Source: Olivibacter sitiensis DSM 17696 (GTDB lineage: Bacteria; Bacteroidota; Bacteroidia; Sphingobacteriales; Sphingobacteriaceae). From it: DNA of 64,000 nucleotides. The notes under the pieces are model-generated. The model was not told where the DNA came from. It saw only the letters and a program-made list of their open reading frames with translations, and made no database searches. Position 1 is the stretch's first letter; every line of letters begins with the position of its first letter. The translations under genes and the position numbers were made by a program. Positions 35,597 through 42,548 of this stretch are shown here, piece after piece. The stretch lies in NCBI RefSeq assembly GCF_000427965.1, contig NZ_ATZA01000008.1:72920-136919 (forward strand). The letters run 5' to 3'.

Positions 35597-37111
35597 ATGA
35601 GAAAAGAACTATTTGTTATTGCTGCCGCACTTTTACCTGTATTTTCCGAGGCGCAAAATTTAACTACCAATACTGGGGCGCTGGTAGGGGATAACCAAAA
35701 CTCCAAGACGATTGGTCAAGACGGACAAGTGTTGTTGGAAGACATTCACTTGATAGAAAAACTAGCATCGTTTGATAGGGAGCGCATTCCGTAGCGCGTG
35801 GTACATGCTAGGGGCGCTGGTGCATATGGAGAGTTTGTGGCTGCCGCCGATTTTACAGATGTAACGAAAGCCAAATTTTTGAGCCAGGCGGGAAAAAAAA
35901 CGCCTTTGTTCGTTCGTTTTTCAACGGTGGTGCATCCATCTGGCTCTCCGGAAACGTATCGCGACCCACGTGGATTTGCAACCAAATTCTATACGGAGGA
36001 AGGAAATTATGATTTGGTGGGAAATAACCTACCTGTATTCTTTATCCGGGATGCCATTAAATTTCCAGATATGGTGCATGCCTTCAAGATGTCGCCGGTT
36101 ACTAATGATGTATCAGACCCGAATCGGGTGTTCGACTTTTTCTCCAATTTGCCTGAATCTACGCACATGCTTACTTGGCTGTTCTCTGACTACGGCATTC
36201 CTGCCAGTTACCGTGAAATGGATGGCAATGGTGTACATGCTTTCAAATGGGTAAATGAAAAGGGAGAAGTGACTTATGTAAAGTACAACTGGTCTACCAA
36301 ACAAGGTGAACGCAACCTCACTCAGGAAGAAGCCGACGAGATTCAGTCCAAAAAGATTGAGCATGCTACCTTGGATTTATATAATGCTATCCAAGATGGT
36401 AACTATCCGCAATGGGATCTATACGTGCAAATGCTGAAAAAGGAGGATTTCGATCATTTGGATTTTAATCCTTTGGATCCTACTAAGATATGGCCGGAAG
36501 CTATAGCAAAGCCCGTATTGGTGGGCACGATGACCTTGAACAAGAATGCCGATAACTACTTTCAGGAAGTCGAGCAGTCGGCCTTCTCGCCTGGTACTTT
36601 GGTGTCTGGTATAGAGCCATCCGAAGATAAGCTGTTGCAAGGTCGTTTGTTTTCCTACTTTGACACACAAAGACATAGGATAGGGGGGAATTTCCAACAA
36701 TTGCCTATCAATGCGCCAAAGGTACAGACAACTACTTACAACCAAGACGGTGCCATGTCTATCCGTAAACAAACTGGTGACGTGAACTATCAGCCCTCTA
36801 CAAATAAGCCAGAAGTAGTGGACAATGCGAAGTTCAAATACTCAACATCTGCATTTAAGGATGTCAAAGCCGTTCAGGCAAAGATTTCCAAACCCAATGA
36901 CTTTGCCCAGGCAGGCGATCTGTATCGCTCTTTCTCCCAAAAGGACAAAGACAACCTGATCAAGAACCTTTCGGGAGCCTTAATGGGCGTGAAAAATCCC
37001 GTCATTGTAGCTAAGATGATATCCCATTTCTATCAGGCAGATAGGGAGTATGGCATGCGTCTGGCAAAGGAATTGAACTTGAGCCGTGAAGACTTGGAAA
37101 AATTGCTATAG
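35597..37111 (+). pseudogene. Periplasmic monofunctional catalase interrupted by one in-frame TAG
   Basis: The frame reads as one catalase of about 504 codons with a single TAG at 35792-35794, between FDRERIP and RVVHARGAGAYGEF. Catalases normally have glutamate here (RIPERVVHARG), so one GAG to TAG change explains it. The rest is intact: the distal histidine in VVHARGAG, the asparagine in VGNNLPVFFIRDAIKFPD, and the haem-ligand tyrosine in RLFSYFDTQRHRIG. An N-terminal signal peptide ([20 protein letters not shown]) indicates a periplasmic enzyme. Without readthrough only a 65-residue peptide would be made. A sequencing error is an alternative. An ankyrin partner follows. Confidence 0.92.
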
Positions 37112-37130
37112 CACTGATATTCCTTTAATC

Positions 37131-37249
37131 TTGACAAAATAACTTCCCTGATTCGAAACTTAAGAACTTTACCAAAGTTTGCCTGCGCTATGGCCTTGTA
37201 CGCAACTTTGGTAAAGTTTTCGGAAGAAGAGCGGGAAGTTATTCTGTCA
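37131..37249. repeat. Nested palindromic element, copy 2
   Basis: Same organisation as the copy at 10025-10146: outer arms TTGACAAAATAACTTCCC and GGGAAGTTATTCTGTCAG, inner arms GAACTTTACCAAAGTTTGC and GCAACTTTGGTAAAGTTTTC. It lies between the catalase and ankyrin genes, where it could form a large cruciform or RNA hairpin and weaken readthrough between them. Confidence 0.85.
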
Positions 37250-37280
37250 GTATATCTTAATTAATTGTAAAAAGAAATAC

Positions 37281-37805
37281 ATGAAAAATATACTCTGGAT
37301 CGTCGCCCTGCTGTGGTTTGGTCGGGCATCTGCACAGGAAGCCACTGTTTTTGAAGCAGCGAGAACGAACGATAGTGTCAGCGTTCAGCATTATATCGCA
37401 CGAGGACACTCTTTGGATACGCTGGACGATAAGGGCTATACGCCATTAATATTGGCCTGCTATAATGGCAATTTGACAGTGGCTACGCTTTTGCTTAAGG
37501 CTGGGGCCAATTCCAACAGCCAGGACAGAAGTGGCAACACGGCCTTGATGGGAGCAGCTTTCAAGGGATATAGGGATGTCGCCGATCTGTTGCTTGCGCA
37601 TGGTGCCGAAGTAAATCTTCGCAATGCCAATGATGCAACGGCACTTTTTTTTGCCGTGACATTTGGGCAAGAGGGGGTGGTAAGTGCACTGTTGGACAAT
37701 GGCGCGGATGTTAGCTTAAAAGATCGCTTTGGCAAAACGGTCCTGGACCACGCTCAGATACAGGAAAATGAAACCATTTTGCAAATGCTTACCGATAGCC
37801 GATAG
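37281..37805 (+). CDS. Secreted ankyrin-repeat protein (AnkB-like catalase partner)
   Basis: A 174-residue protein with a signal peptide (MKNILWIVALLWFGRASAQ) and four ankyrin repeats. Examples are KGYTPLILACYNGNLTVATL, SGNTALMGAAFKGYRDVADL and DATALFFAVTFGQEGVVSAL. Exported ankyrin proteins downstream of periplasmic catalases are known from Pseudomonas, where AnkB is needed for full KatB activity. Position directly after the catalase gene supports the same partnership here. The intervening palindromic element separates the two by 169 bp. It ends 6 bp before the left copy of the Fe-S gene end. Confidence 0.88.
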   Translation: MKNILWIVALLWFGRASAQEATVFEAARTNDSVSVQHYIARGHSLDTLDDKGYTPLILACYNGNLTVATLLLKAGANSNSQDRSGNTALMGAAFKGYRDVADLLLAHGAEVNLRNANDATALFFAVTFGQEGVVSALLDNGADVSLKDRFGKTVLDHAQIQENETILQMLTDSR

Positions 37806-37811
37806 CGGTAT

Positions 37812-37954
37812 CTAAAGCCCATTGGCCCTGGCCGTAATCTCGGCAATATCCAGTACTTTCACTTCCTGCTCCTTGTTTTGGCCTTTCACGCCATCTTGTA
37901 GCATGGTCATGCAAAAGGGGCATGACGCTGCTACCACTTGTGGGTTGGTAGATA
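37812..37954 (-). pseudogene. Duplicated 3' end of the Fe-S protein gene, left repeat of the island
   Basis: Positions 37813-37954 are identical over 142 bp to 45443-45584, the 3' end of the intact Fe-S protein gene, and end with the same last residues and a TAG stop at 37812-37814. The intact copy has TAA, so identity breaks at the last base of the stop codon. It has no upstream gene portion. This is the left boundary of the accessory island, comparable to an att site carrying a target-gene end. Confidence 0.95.
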
Positions 37955-37974
37955 ATAGGTTCAATATTATCTAC
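37948..37974. promoter_or_regulatory. Perfect 10-bp inverted repeat at the island edge (candidate operator)
   Basis: GTAGATAATA at 37948-37957 and TATTATCTAC at 37965-37974 are perfectly inverted around 7 nt. The left arm straddles the end of the direct repeat. It lies 21 bp before the WYL gene start, in the -33 region of its probable promoter (TATATTTG at 37985-37992), so autoregulation is a reasonable inference. Confidence 0.6.
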
Positions 37975-37984
37975 TCATAAATTC

Positions 37985-37992
37985 TATATTTG
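37985..37992 (+). promoter_or_regulatory. -7 box directly before the WYL gene
   Basis: TATATTTG is an exact TAnnTTTG match, ending 3 bp before the ATG at 37996. If used, the message would have almost no leader. Confidence 0.45.
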
Positions 37993-37995
37993 CGT

Positions 37996-38991
37996 ATGCC
38001 TGTCAATTTAGATGTTCTACTTCGTTTCCATACCATTGATAAATGCCTGCAAAATAGGTATAGAAAATGGACGCTGCGAGATTTGATGGAAGCCTGCTCT
38101 GAGACGCTGCAAAAAAACGTGTCCAAGCGCTCCGTTCAAAACGACATTCAAAAAATGCGGAGCGGCGATCTTGGCTATTATGCACCTATTGTCTGCAAAA
38201 ATGGACTGTACAGTTATGAAGATCCCAGTTATTCTATCAAAAATGCCTCTCTTACCGAAGCGGATATCCAGTCCATAGCCATTGCCAGTAAGATTTTGGG
38301 ACAATACAAAGGTTTTGAGCTGCATAGTGAGTTGAAAGAGATTGCAAACAAACTGGAATCCAAGGCTCAAAGAGATAGGTTCTTGCAAATCGAAAACATC
38401 ATCGACTTTGAGCAGGCGGAAAAAATCACTGGAAAAGAATACCTTCAACCGATATTGCAGGCCATCCAGAATAAAGAAGTTTTATGCATTGCATATAAAC
38501 GGTTTGATGCCTCCCAAACCAACACGCACATCGTCCACCCTTACCTGCTGAAAGAGTACAAAAGCCGTTGGTATTTGCTCGGGCTAAATCATAAACATCA
38601 ACTCATTACAACATATGCCTTGGATAGGATGATCTCTTTAAAGGAAGATTATCACTACGATTACATAGAAAATGCTACATTCGATCCCAAGGTCTATTTC
38701 AAAAACACCATTGGTATCACCTATACCGGAGAGCTTCCGGTCCAACTGACCCTCTTTGTCGAAAAAGCTTTTGTTCCATACTTGCTTAGCCAACCGTTGC
38801 ACAGCACTCAAAAGTTATTGGAAGAAACGGAACGGGGAGCATATTTCCAGTTGGAAGTTGTCAATAATCCTGAACTTAAAACATTGATTTTAGGTTATTC
38901 GGATGCTATGAGTATTGTTGCTCCTGCGGAGTTAAAAAAAGATTTTATCGATAAACTAAAACAGGCGAAAAACAGGTATGAGGGCGTGTAA
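37996..38991 (+). CDS. WYL-domain transcriptional regulator
   Basis: A protein of about 331 residues. The N-terminal winged-helix region begins MPVNLDVLLRFHTIDKCLQNR and includes VSKRSVQNDIQKMRS. The WYL domain lies at about residues 150-230, with the motif KEYKSRWYLLGLNHKH, followed by a C-terminal WCX-type extension. WYL regulators sense nucleic acid or nucleotide ligands and often control defence genes (for example BrxR). I start at ATG 37996 because the family begins this way; a TTG six bases earlier would use the promoter box itself. It is the first gene inside the island and faces away from the other cargo. Confidence 0.9.
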   Translation: MPVNLDVLLRFHTIDKCLQNRYRKWTLRDLMEACSETLQKNVSKRSVQNDIQKMRSGDLGYYAPIVCKNGLYSYEDPSYSIKNASLTEADIQSIAIASKILGQYKGFELHSELKEIANKLESKAQRDRFLQIENIIDFEQAEKITGKEYLQPILQAIQNKEVLCIAYKRFDASQTNTHIVHPYLLKEYKSRWYLLGLNHKHQLITTYALDRMISLKEDYHYDYIENATFDPKVYFKNTIGITYTGELPVQLTLFVEKAFVPYLLSQPLHSTQKLLEETERGAYFQLEVVNNPELKTLILGYSDAMSIVAPAELKKDFIDKLKQAKNRYEGV

Positions 38992-39020
38992 AACAGTGCC
39001 GCTATAATTCGTGACAAGCG

Positions 39021-39407
39021 CTAAGCTACCACGTTTTTCAACGGATATTCCCGTATGAGTAAGTCGGCAGGAATTTTAAGCAAAGCACTAAACTTCCGTA
39101 TCATGTTCAGCGACAAAGCTTGTTTATAATTGAGTACTTTGCTGACAGTGCCTTTGTCACCATATACCGATGCCAGTTCCTTGGGATTATATCCAAATTC
39201 CTCCATTCTGATCTTAATCAGCTCTATGGGATCTACATCAGGCAGTTCAGACGTACTTCGCTCATATTCAGCGATGAGCTTTACGAGCAATTTTAGCTCT
39301 TTGTACTTATCTGTTCCTTTCTCTGCATATTTTATTTGTTCATATCTTTCCAAAGCTTGCAGGTAGTCATTTTCGGATTCGATTAAAAACCAAGCATTTT
39401 TTTCCAT
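39021..39407 (-). CDS. higA: HigA-type antitoxin with XRE helix-turn-helix
   Basis: A 128-residue protein with a helix-turn-helix in the C-terminal half: LIKIRMEEFGYNPKELASVYGDKGTVSKVLNYKQALSLNMIRKFSALLKI. The N-terminal half is helical and acidic, as in HigA antitoxins that follow a HigB toxin. It starts 9 bp after the toxin stop, the usual toxin-first order. It should neutralise HigB and repress the shared promoter. It probably stabilises the island. Confidence 0.88.
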   Translation of the reverse strand: MEKNAWFLIESENDYLQALERYEQIKYAEKGTDKYKELKLLVKLIAEYERSTSELPDVDPIELIKIRMEEFGYNPKELASVYGDKGTVSKVLNYKQALSLNMIRKFSALLKIPADLLIREYPLKNVVA

Positions 39408-39416
39408 AACATTATT

Positions 39417-39710
39417 TCAAACTGTTTGAGCATCAATACCATCATATGCTGCATGTGTGCCAATAAAGCGGACATCTACAAAAGCAAGGTCAAAGTTCAC
39501 TTCTACTACCAACCTGTACTTGTTTCCTACAATCTTAAAACGAGCACGTTTCCCCTTGATAATTTTAGCTTTAGGAAAACTTTCAAGCACATCCTGGCTA
39601 TTTCTCCAAATGGCACGTTCTGTAACTGCTTTCCATACAGCAACACTTTTCCCTGCATCGGAATGTTTTTTCACAAATACAGTCAATTTCCGTTCATTAA
39701 CAATATCCAT
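39417..39710 (-). CDS. higB: HigB-family toxin (RelE-like mRNA interferase)
   Basis: A 97-residue basic protein beginning MDIVNERKLTVFVKKHSDAG, with VWKAVTERAIWRNSQDVLESFPKAKI and the core strands RARFKIVGNKYRLVVEVNF and VRFIGTHAAYDGIDA. This is the HigB fold, which cuts mRNA at the ribosome. I start at 39710 because the family begins at MDIVNE; a longer frame to 39764 adds a hydrophobic stretch. The antitoxin gene follows. Confidence 0.88.
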   Translation of the reverse strand: MDIVNERKLTVFVKKHSDAGKSVAVWKAVTERAIWRNSQDVLESFPKAKIIKGKRARFKIVGNKYRLVVEVNFDLAFVDVRFIGTHAAYDGIDAQTV

Positions 39711-39903
39711 ATGGACATCAATGTGTTTTACAAAGATAAAGACAAGTTGGCGAATAACCAACAAGCCGTTTTTTCAGAATCAAACGGTTAATCCCTCCCG
39801 TCCGCAAAAAACACTTTCTATTTACAAAAAAACCACAATGGAGGCACAAAGCAGGTATAACGAGTCGCCATAGTTTCCGTGAGCTTTTCTTAGTGCTTGA
39901 TCA

Positions 39904-40497
39904 TTAGTCCTTAAGCCATTCAAACCATATTCTTTGGTCAATGAAAGGAATATGGTTTTGTTTGCAAACGTTCATCGTATAACCTGTTCCGCCTGTTTTG
40001 GGTTTATGCAAATCGTCATAGAAAATAGCAAAAGTCGCAGGGGATATATTGTCCGTTCCAATGACCATAACCGTATCCCGGATAATAAATGCTGCTTTCA
40101 TCGAAATGCGGTCTCTCTCACCGGAGACATATTGGTCAACCAATTTTTCGGTTTTCTTATTGCCTTTGGATTGATAGACTACTTCTGGTTCGCTCGCAAG
40201 GTTGATGTCGTCCAAAGAGATCGTATCATACGCCACGTTCGTCTTTTTCCGATGTGCGGAATAGGGCGTTATAACCTCCAATCGTGTCTTGTCTACAGCC
40301 GAAACACCTAGTGAAAAATAGTAATCAGCACCATCGGCATTTCCACTCCTAAACCGCATTTTTTTGGTTTTTGTAGCCAACACCTTTCCCAAGCGAATAA
40401 GTAAGTCTTTGTCTTCAGGTAATACCTTCCGCTTTCCACCAAGTAAATTCACTGCATTTTCTTTATCAAAATCGCTGATGAAATCTTCTAAGGTCAT
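39904..40497 (-). CDS. SLOG-like (Rossmann nucleotide-sensor) candidate protein
   Basis: A 197-residue soluble protein. Near residues 50-63 it has MRFRSGNADGADYYFSLG, like the glycine-rich loop and GAD motif of SLOG/DprA-type Rossmann proteins that bind nucleotide signals. EVITPYSAHRKK follows, and near the C terminus GGTGYTMNVCKQNHIPFIDQRIWFEWL. I start at ATG 40497, because the TTG at 40521 is the end of the -7 box. It shares its promoter architecture with the two paralogous genes at 44160 and 44592. Family assignment is tentative; a role in signal sensing is inference. Confidence 0.55.
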   Translation of the reverse strand: MTLEDFISDFDKENAVNLLGGKRKVLPEDKDLLIRLGKVLATKTKKMRFRSGNADGADYYFSLGVSAVDKTRLEVITPYSAHRKKTNVAYDTISLDDINLASEPEVVYQSKGNKKTEKLVDQYVSGERDRISMKAAFIIRDTVMVIGTDNISPATFAIFYDDLHKPKTGGTGYTMNVCKQNHIPFIDQRIWFEWLKD

Positions 40498-40518
40498 AGT
40501 TGTTTTTCGTTGTTCGAA

Positions 40519-40552
40519 CAAATATACCTTAGGGTAATGCAGTGTATTTGCA
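40519..40552 (-). promoter_or_regulatory. Island promoter A: -7 box plus TGCA-N7-TGCA operator
   Basis: On the plus strand CAAATATA at 40519-40526 (minus: TATATTTG, perfect -7) is followed after 11 nt by TGCAGTGTATTTGCA at 40538-40552, then a short gap and CAATTTTTTTT. The palindrome covers the -33 region. Promoters B and C in the island have the same layout. Confidence 0.75.
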
Positions 40553-40760
40553 TCTCAATTTTTTTTTCGGTTCTATGACGTTTTGTATGGGTAGTTCTAT
40601 AGAGAGCGTATAATTGTCCCTCGCTCCATCCCAGCTTTTTACTTTTGTTGCCAAAGCAGAAAAAAAGTAAACAAAAACCGAAGCCCCGATTAAGATCGTG
40701 GCGAGCTCATGAGCGCCGTTGAAAACAAACAAAAAGCGAATAAACTGCTTTTGCGGCTTT

Positions 40761-40903
40761 TGCCAATTTGGCTAAATACAGATGGCAATTACCAGTTGAA
40801 CGCTAGGCCTTTGGCACTTATATAGTTTGATAGCGGCCAAAGGCTGCATTCAACCTACATAACCGTGGGCCATCTGCATTCTTAACGCCAATTGCCCAAG
40901 GCC
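40761..40903. other. Structured non-coding segment (nested stem-loops)
   Basis: Perfect or near-perfect inverted pairs nest around 40825: GCCTTTGGC (40807-40815) with GCCAAAGGC (40836-40844); GTTGAACGC (40795-40803) with GCATTCAAC (40846-40854); CAGATGGC (40779-40786) with GCCATCTG (40869-40876); and an imperfect outer GCCAATT pair. No convincing gene covers 40560-40990. An ORF here (40529-40732) shows no protein character. It could be a structured RNA or a dispersed repeat of Bacteroidota; the direction is not known. Confidence 0.6.
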
Positions 40904-40991
40904 GCCCCTACTATCATCGCATTGCCCGATTCCTGCTGCTAGGAAGCTATCCCTTACAGAACCTCGAATCCCCACCAACCCACACTACCTG

Positions 40992-41132
40992 TCATAGCGC
41001 CTTTTTATCTCTCTTGTTCTTCTCTCTTTCTGCCTGTATCTTTTGCAGTTCTTCTTTTGTGATTTTTGTGAAAGATACGGGCGACATAAATTTTTCTCTA
41101 AATCTATCGTCACTTGTCTTTTTTTTGCTCAT
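40992..41132 (-). CDS. Small basic 46-residue protein downstream of the PD-(D/E)XK gene
   Basis: The minus-strand frame reads MSKKKTSDDRFREKFMSPVS then FTKITKEELQKIQAEREK and ends NKRDKKAL. It is highly charged, probably helical, and starts 38 bp after the PD-(D/E)XK gene in the same direction. Amino-acid use is natural and the frame is clean, so I think it is real, although it is short. I do not recognise the family. Confidence 0.5.
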   Translation of the reverse strand: MSKKKTSDDRFREKFMSPVSFTKITKEELQKIQAEREKNKRDKKAL

Positions 41133-41170
41133 AGCTTATTTCGATGTCTTGTCTTATGCCTGTTAATGTG

Positions 41171-42454
41171 CTACTCAGATTTTAACACTTCAAAAATGTC
41201 ATTGGCAATTTTTTTATATCCTTCTTTTTGATGCCCTTCTTTTTGATACCCTTCTTTAAAATTTTTCAAAAGTTCTAAGATTTCCTCTTCATTTTCTGTT
41301 ACTTCCTCTTGCATGGTATAGACTGCAGTGTGTCTTTTAGAGTTTTCAGATTTGATTTTCAACTGTGCTTTTTCCTTTATACAAGTTATTAGTTCTTTCC
41401 TCTTTTCCTCATATCCAATCTTATAAGGCTGTACCTGTATTAACACTTTAATAACATCGTTACCCTTAGAATTCCTAAAATGTTCTAATGCAAACATGAT
41501 AGGGTAGTATTTGCTGTTTTCAAGATATTTCTCGTGCTCTTTAAATATAAGAGTGTTTATCCAATTTTTTGGGACAAAATACATCCATTTATTTCCTCTT
41601 TGGGATAAAAGAATATATTCGTTTTTCTCGCAAAACGTCGTCGCCGCATCTCTCAAAGCAGAACTCTTTCCGTGCCTTTCAATAAAGTCGAACAATTGCT
41701 TATGATCTTTATATATGCTTTTTGCATAATTAACAAGTTTGTCTTCTCCCATTACTTCTCTATTTAAAATTACCAAATAATCATTTATATACTGTTTAAC
41801 ATGAACACTTAAACTATCATCCAAAAGCTCGATAATGTCTTTCAAAAACTCGACGATTGAACTGTATGATAGAGAAACCCATTCATTTTCTGATGCATCC
41901 ATGCCTTCGGGAGTTAAATAAGCAAAAAAGCGATGTTTGGTTTTCTCCTTAGGGAAACATTCCCGAACCATTTCTTGGTATCTCGATAGTTGCTTTTCCC
42001 CCTCTCCCGACCAGAATTTGTTTTCTATTGCAATGATAAACTCTTCTTCATATTTAATTAAGATATCTATTGAATCTAACTTTTTTGAAGAAATATTCTT
42101 CCATTCCCTAAAAATTTGTACTTTGTTGTAGTTGATATCATCAGCCATTAATTCAGGGTACTTGACTTCTGATTCTAATGGCTTATTTTCAATAATAATC
42201 TCTTTTTCAATAAAAATCTCTCTCAAAATTTTTTGTATGAAAATTGAGCCTAAACCATGGCCTTCATTGGGGTCAAGTAACCATGCCAAGAAATTTGAAT
42301 GTCTTATTTCATGCCCCGCAATGCCTAGTATCTGAAATATATTTGGGTCTTTCAGCCCTAACCTTAATTTGTCAACGGTTTTATCATTGATAAAATCTTT
42401 AAACTTGTTCCTGTAATCCTTTAATTCTAATTCCTTAGATTCTGTTTTTTCCAT
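41171..42454 (-). CDS. PD-(D/E)XK nuclease-superfamily protein (PF14281-like)
   Basis: A 427-residue soluble protein. The N-terminal block HEIRHSNFLAWLLDPNEGHGLG and the catalytic-looking SIDILIKYEEEFIIAIENKFWSGEGEKQLSRYQEMV (D...E-x-K) match the PD-(D/E)XK nuclease-like family often found in defence islands. A tandem short repeat near the C terminus, EGYQKEGHQKEGYKK, is mirrored in DNA as repeated CTTCTTTTTGATNC. The gene is AT-richer than its chromosomal neighbours, in line with transfer. It probably cuts or binds foreign nucleic acid, but no activity is shown. Confidence 0.8.
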   Translation of the reverse strand: MEKTESKELELKDYRNKFKDFINDKTVDKLRLGLKDPNIFQILGIAGHEIRHSNFLAWLLDPNEGHGLGSIFIQKILREIFIEKEIIIENKPLESEVKYPELMADDINYNKVQIFREWKNISSKKLDSIDILIKYEEEFIIAIENKFWSGEGEKQLSRYQEMVRECFPKEKTKHRFFAYLTPEGMDASENEWVSLSYSSIVEFLKDIIELLDDSLSVHVKQYINDYLVILNREVMGEDKLVNYAKSIYKDHKQLFDFIERHGKSSALRDAATTFCEKNEYILLSQRGNKWMYFVPKNWINTLIFKEHEKYLENSKYYPIMFALEHFRNSKGNDVIKVLIQVQPYKIGYEEKRKELITCIKEKAQLKIKSENSKRHTAVYTMQEEVTENEEEILELLKNFKEGYQKEGHQKEGYKKIANDIFEVLKSE

Positions 42455-42548
42455 AGTATCTTGATTAATAGCATCATTTTTATTTTTCGTTTTTCAATAT
42501 CGGGATATGCTCCCTTATTGCAAATTACCTTTGTCTATTCTAAACTGT

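Noticed and set aside
35792..35794. TAG in the catalase read as pyrrolysine
   Set aside because: The family has glutamate here and nothing suggests pyrrolysine machinery; a one-base change or sequencing error is simpler.
39426..39873. Plus-strand open frames over the HigB gene
   Set aside because: They overlap the well-supported HigB gene in antisense and show no family features.
40529..40732. Minus-strand 67-residue open frame
   Set aside because: It starts in an unstructured intergenic stretch, runs into the operator region, and shows no protein-like conservation pattern; its last residues are only the translated promoter.
40795..40854. Integron attC-like site (GTTGAAC ... ATTCAAC)
   Set aside because: The boxes point the wrong way for an attC site (GTT first, AAC last), and no integron integrase is present.
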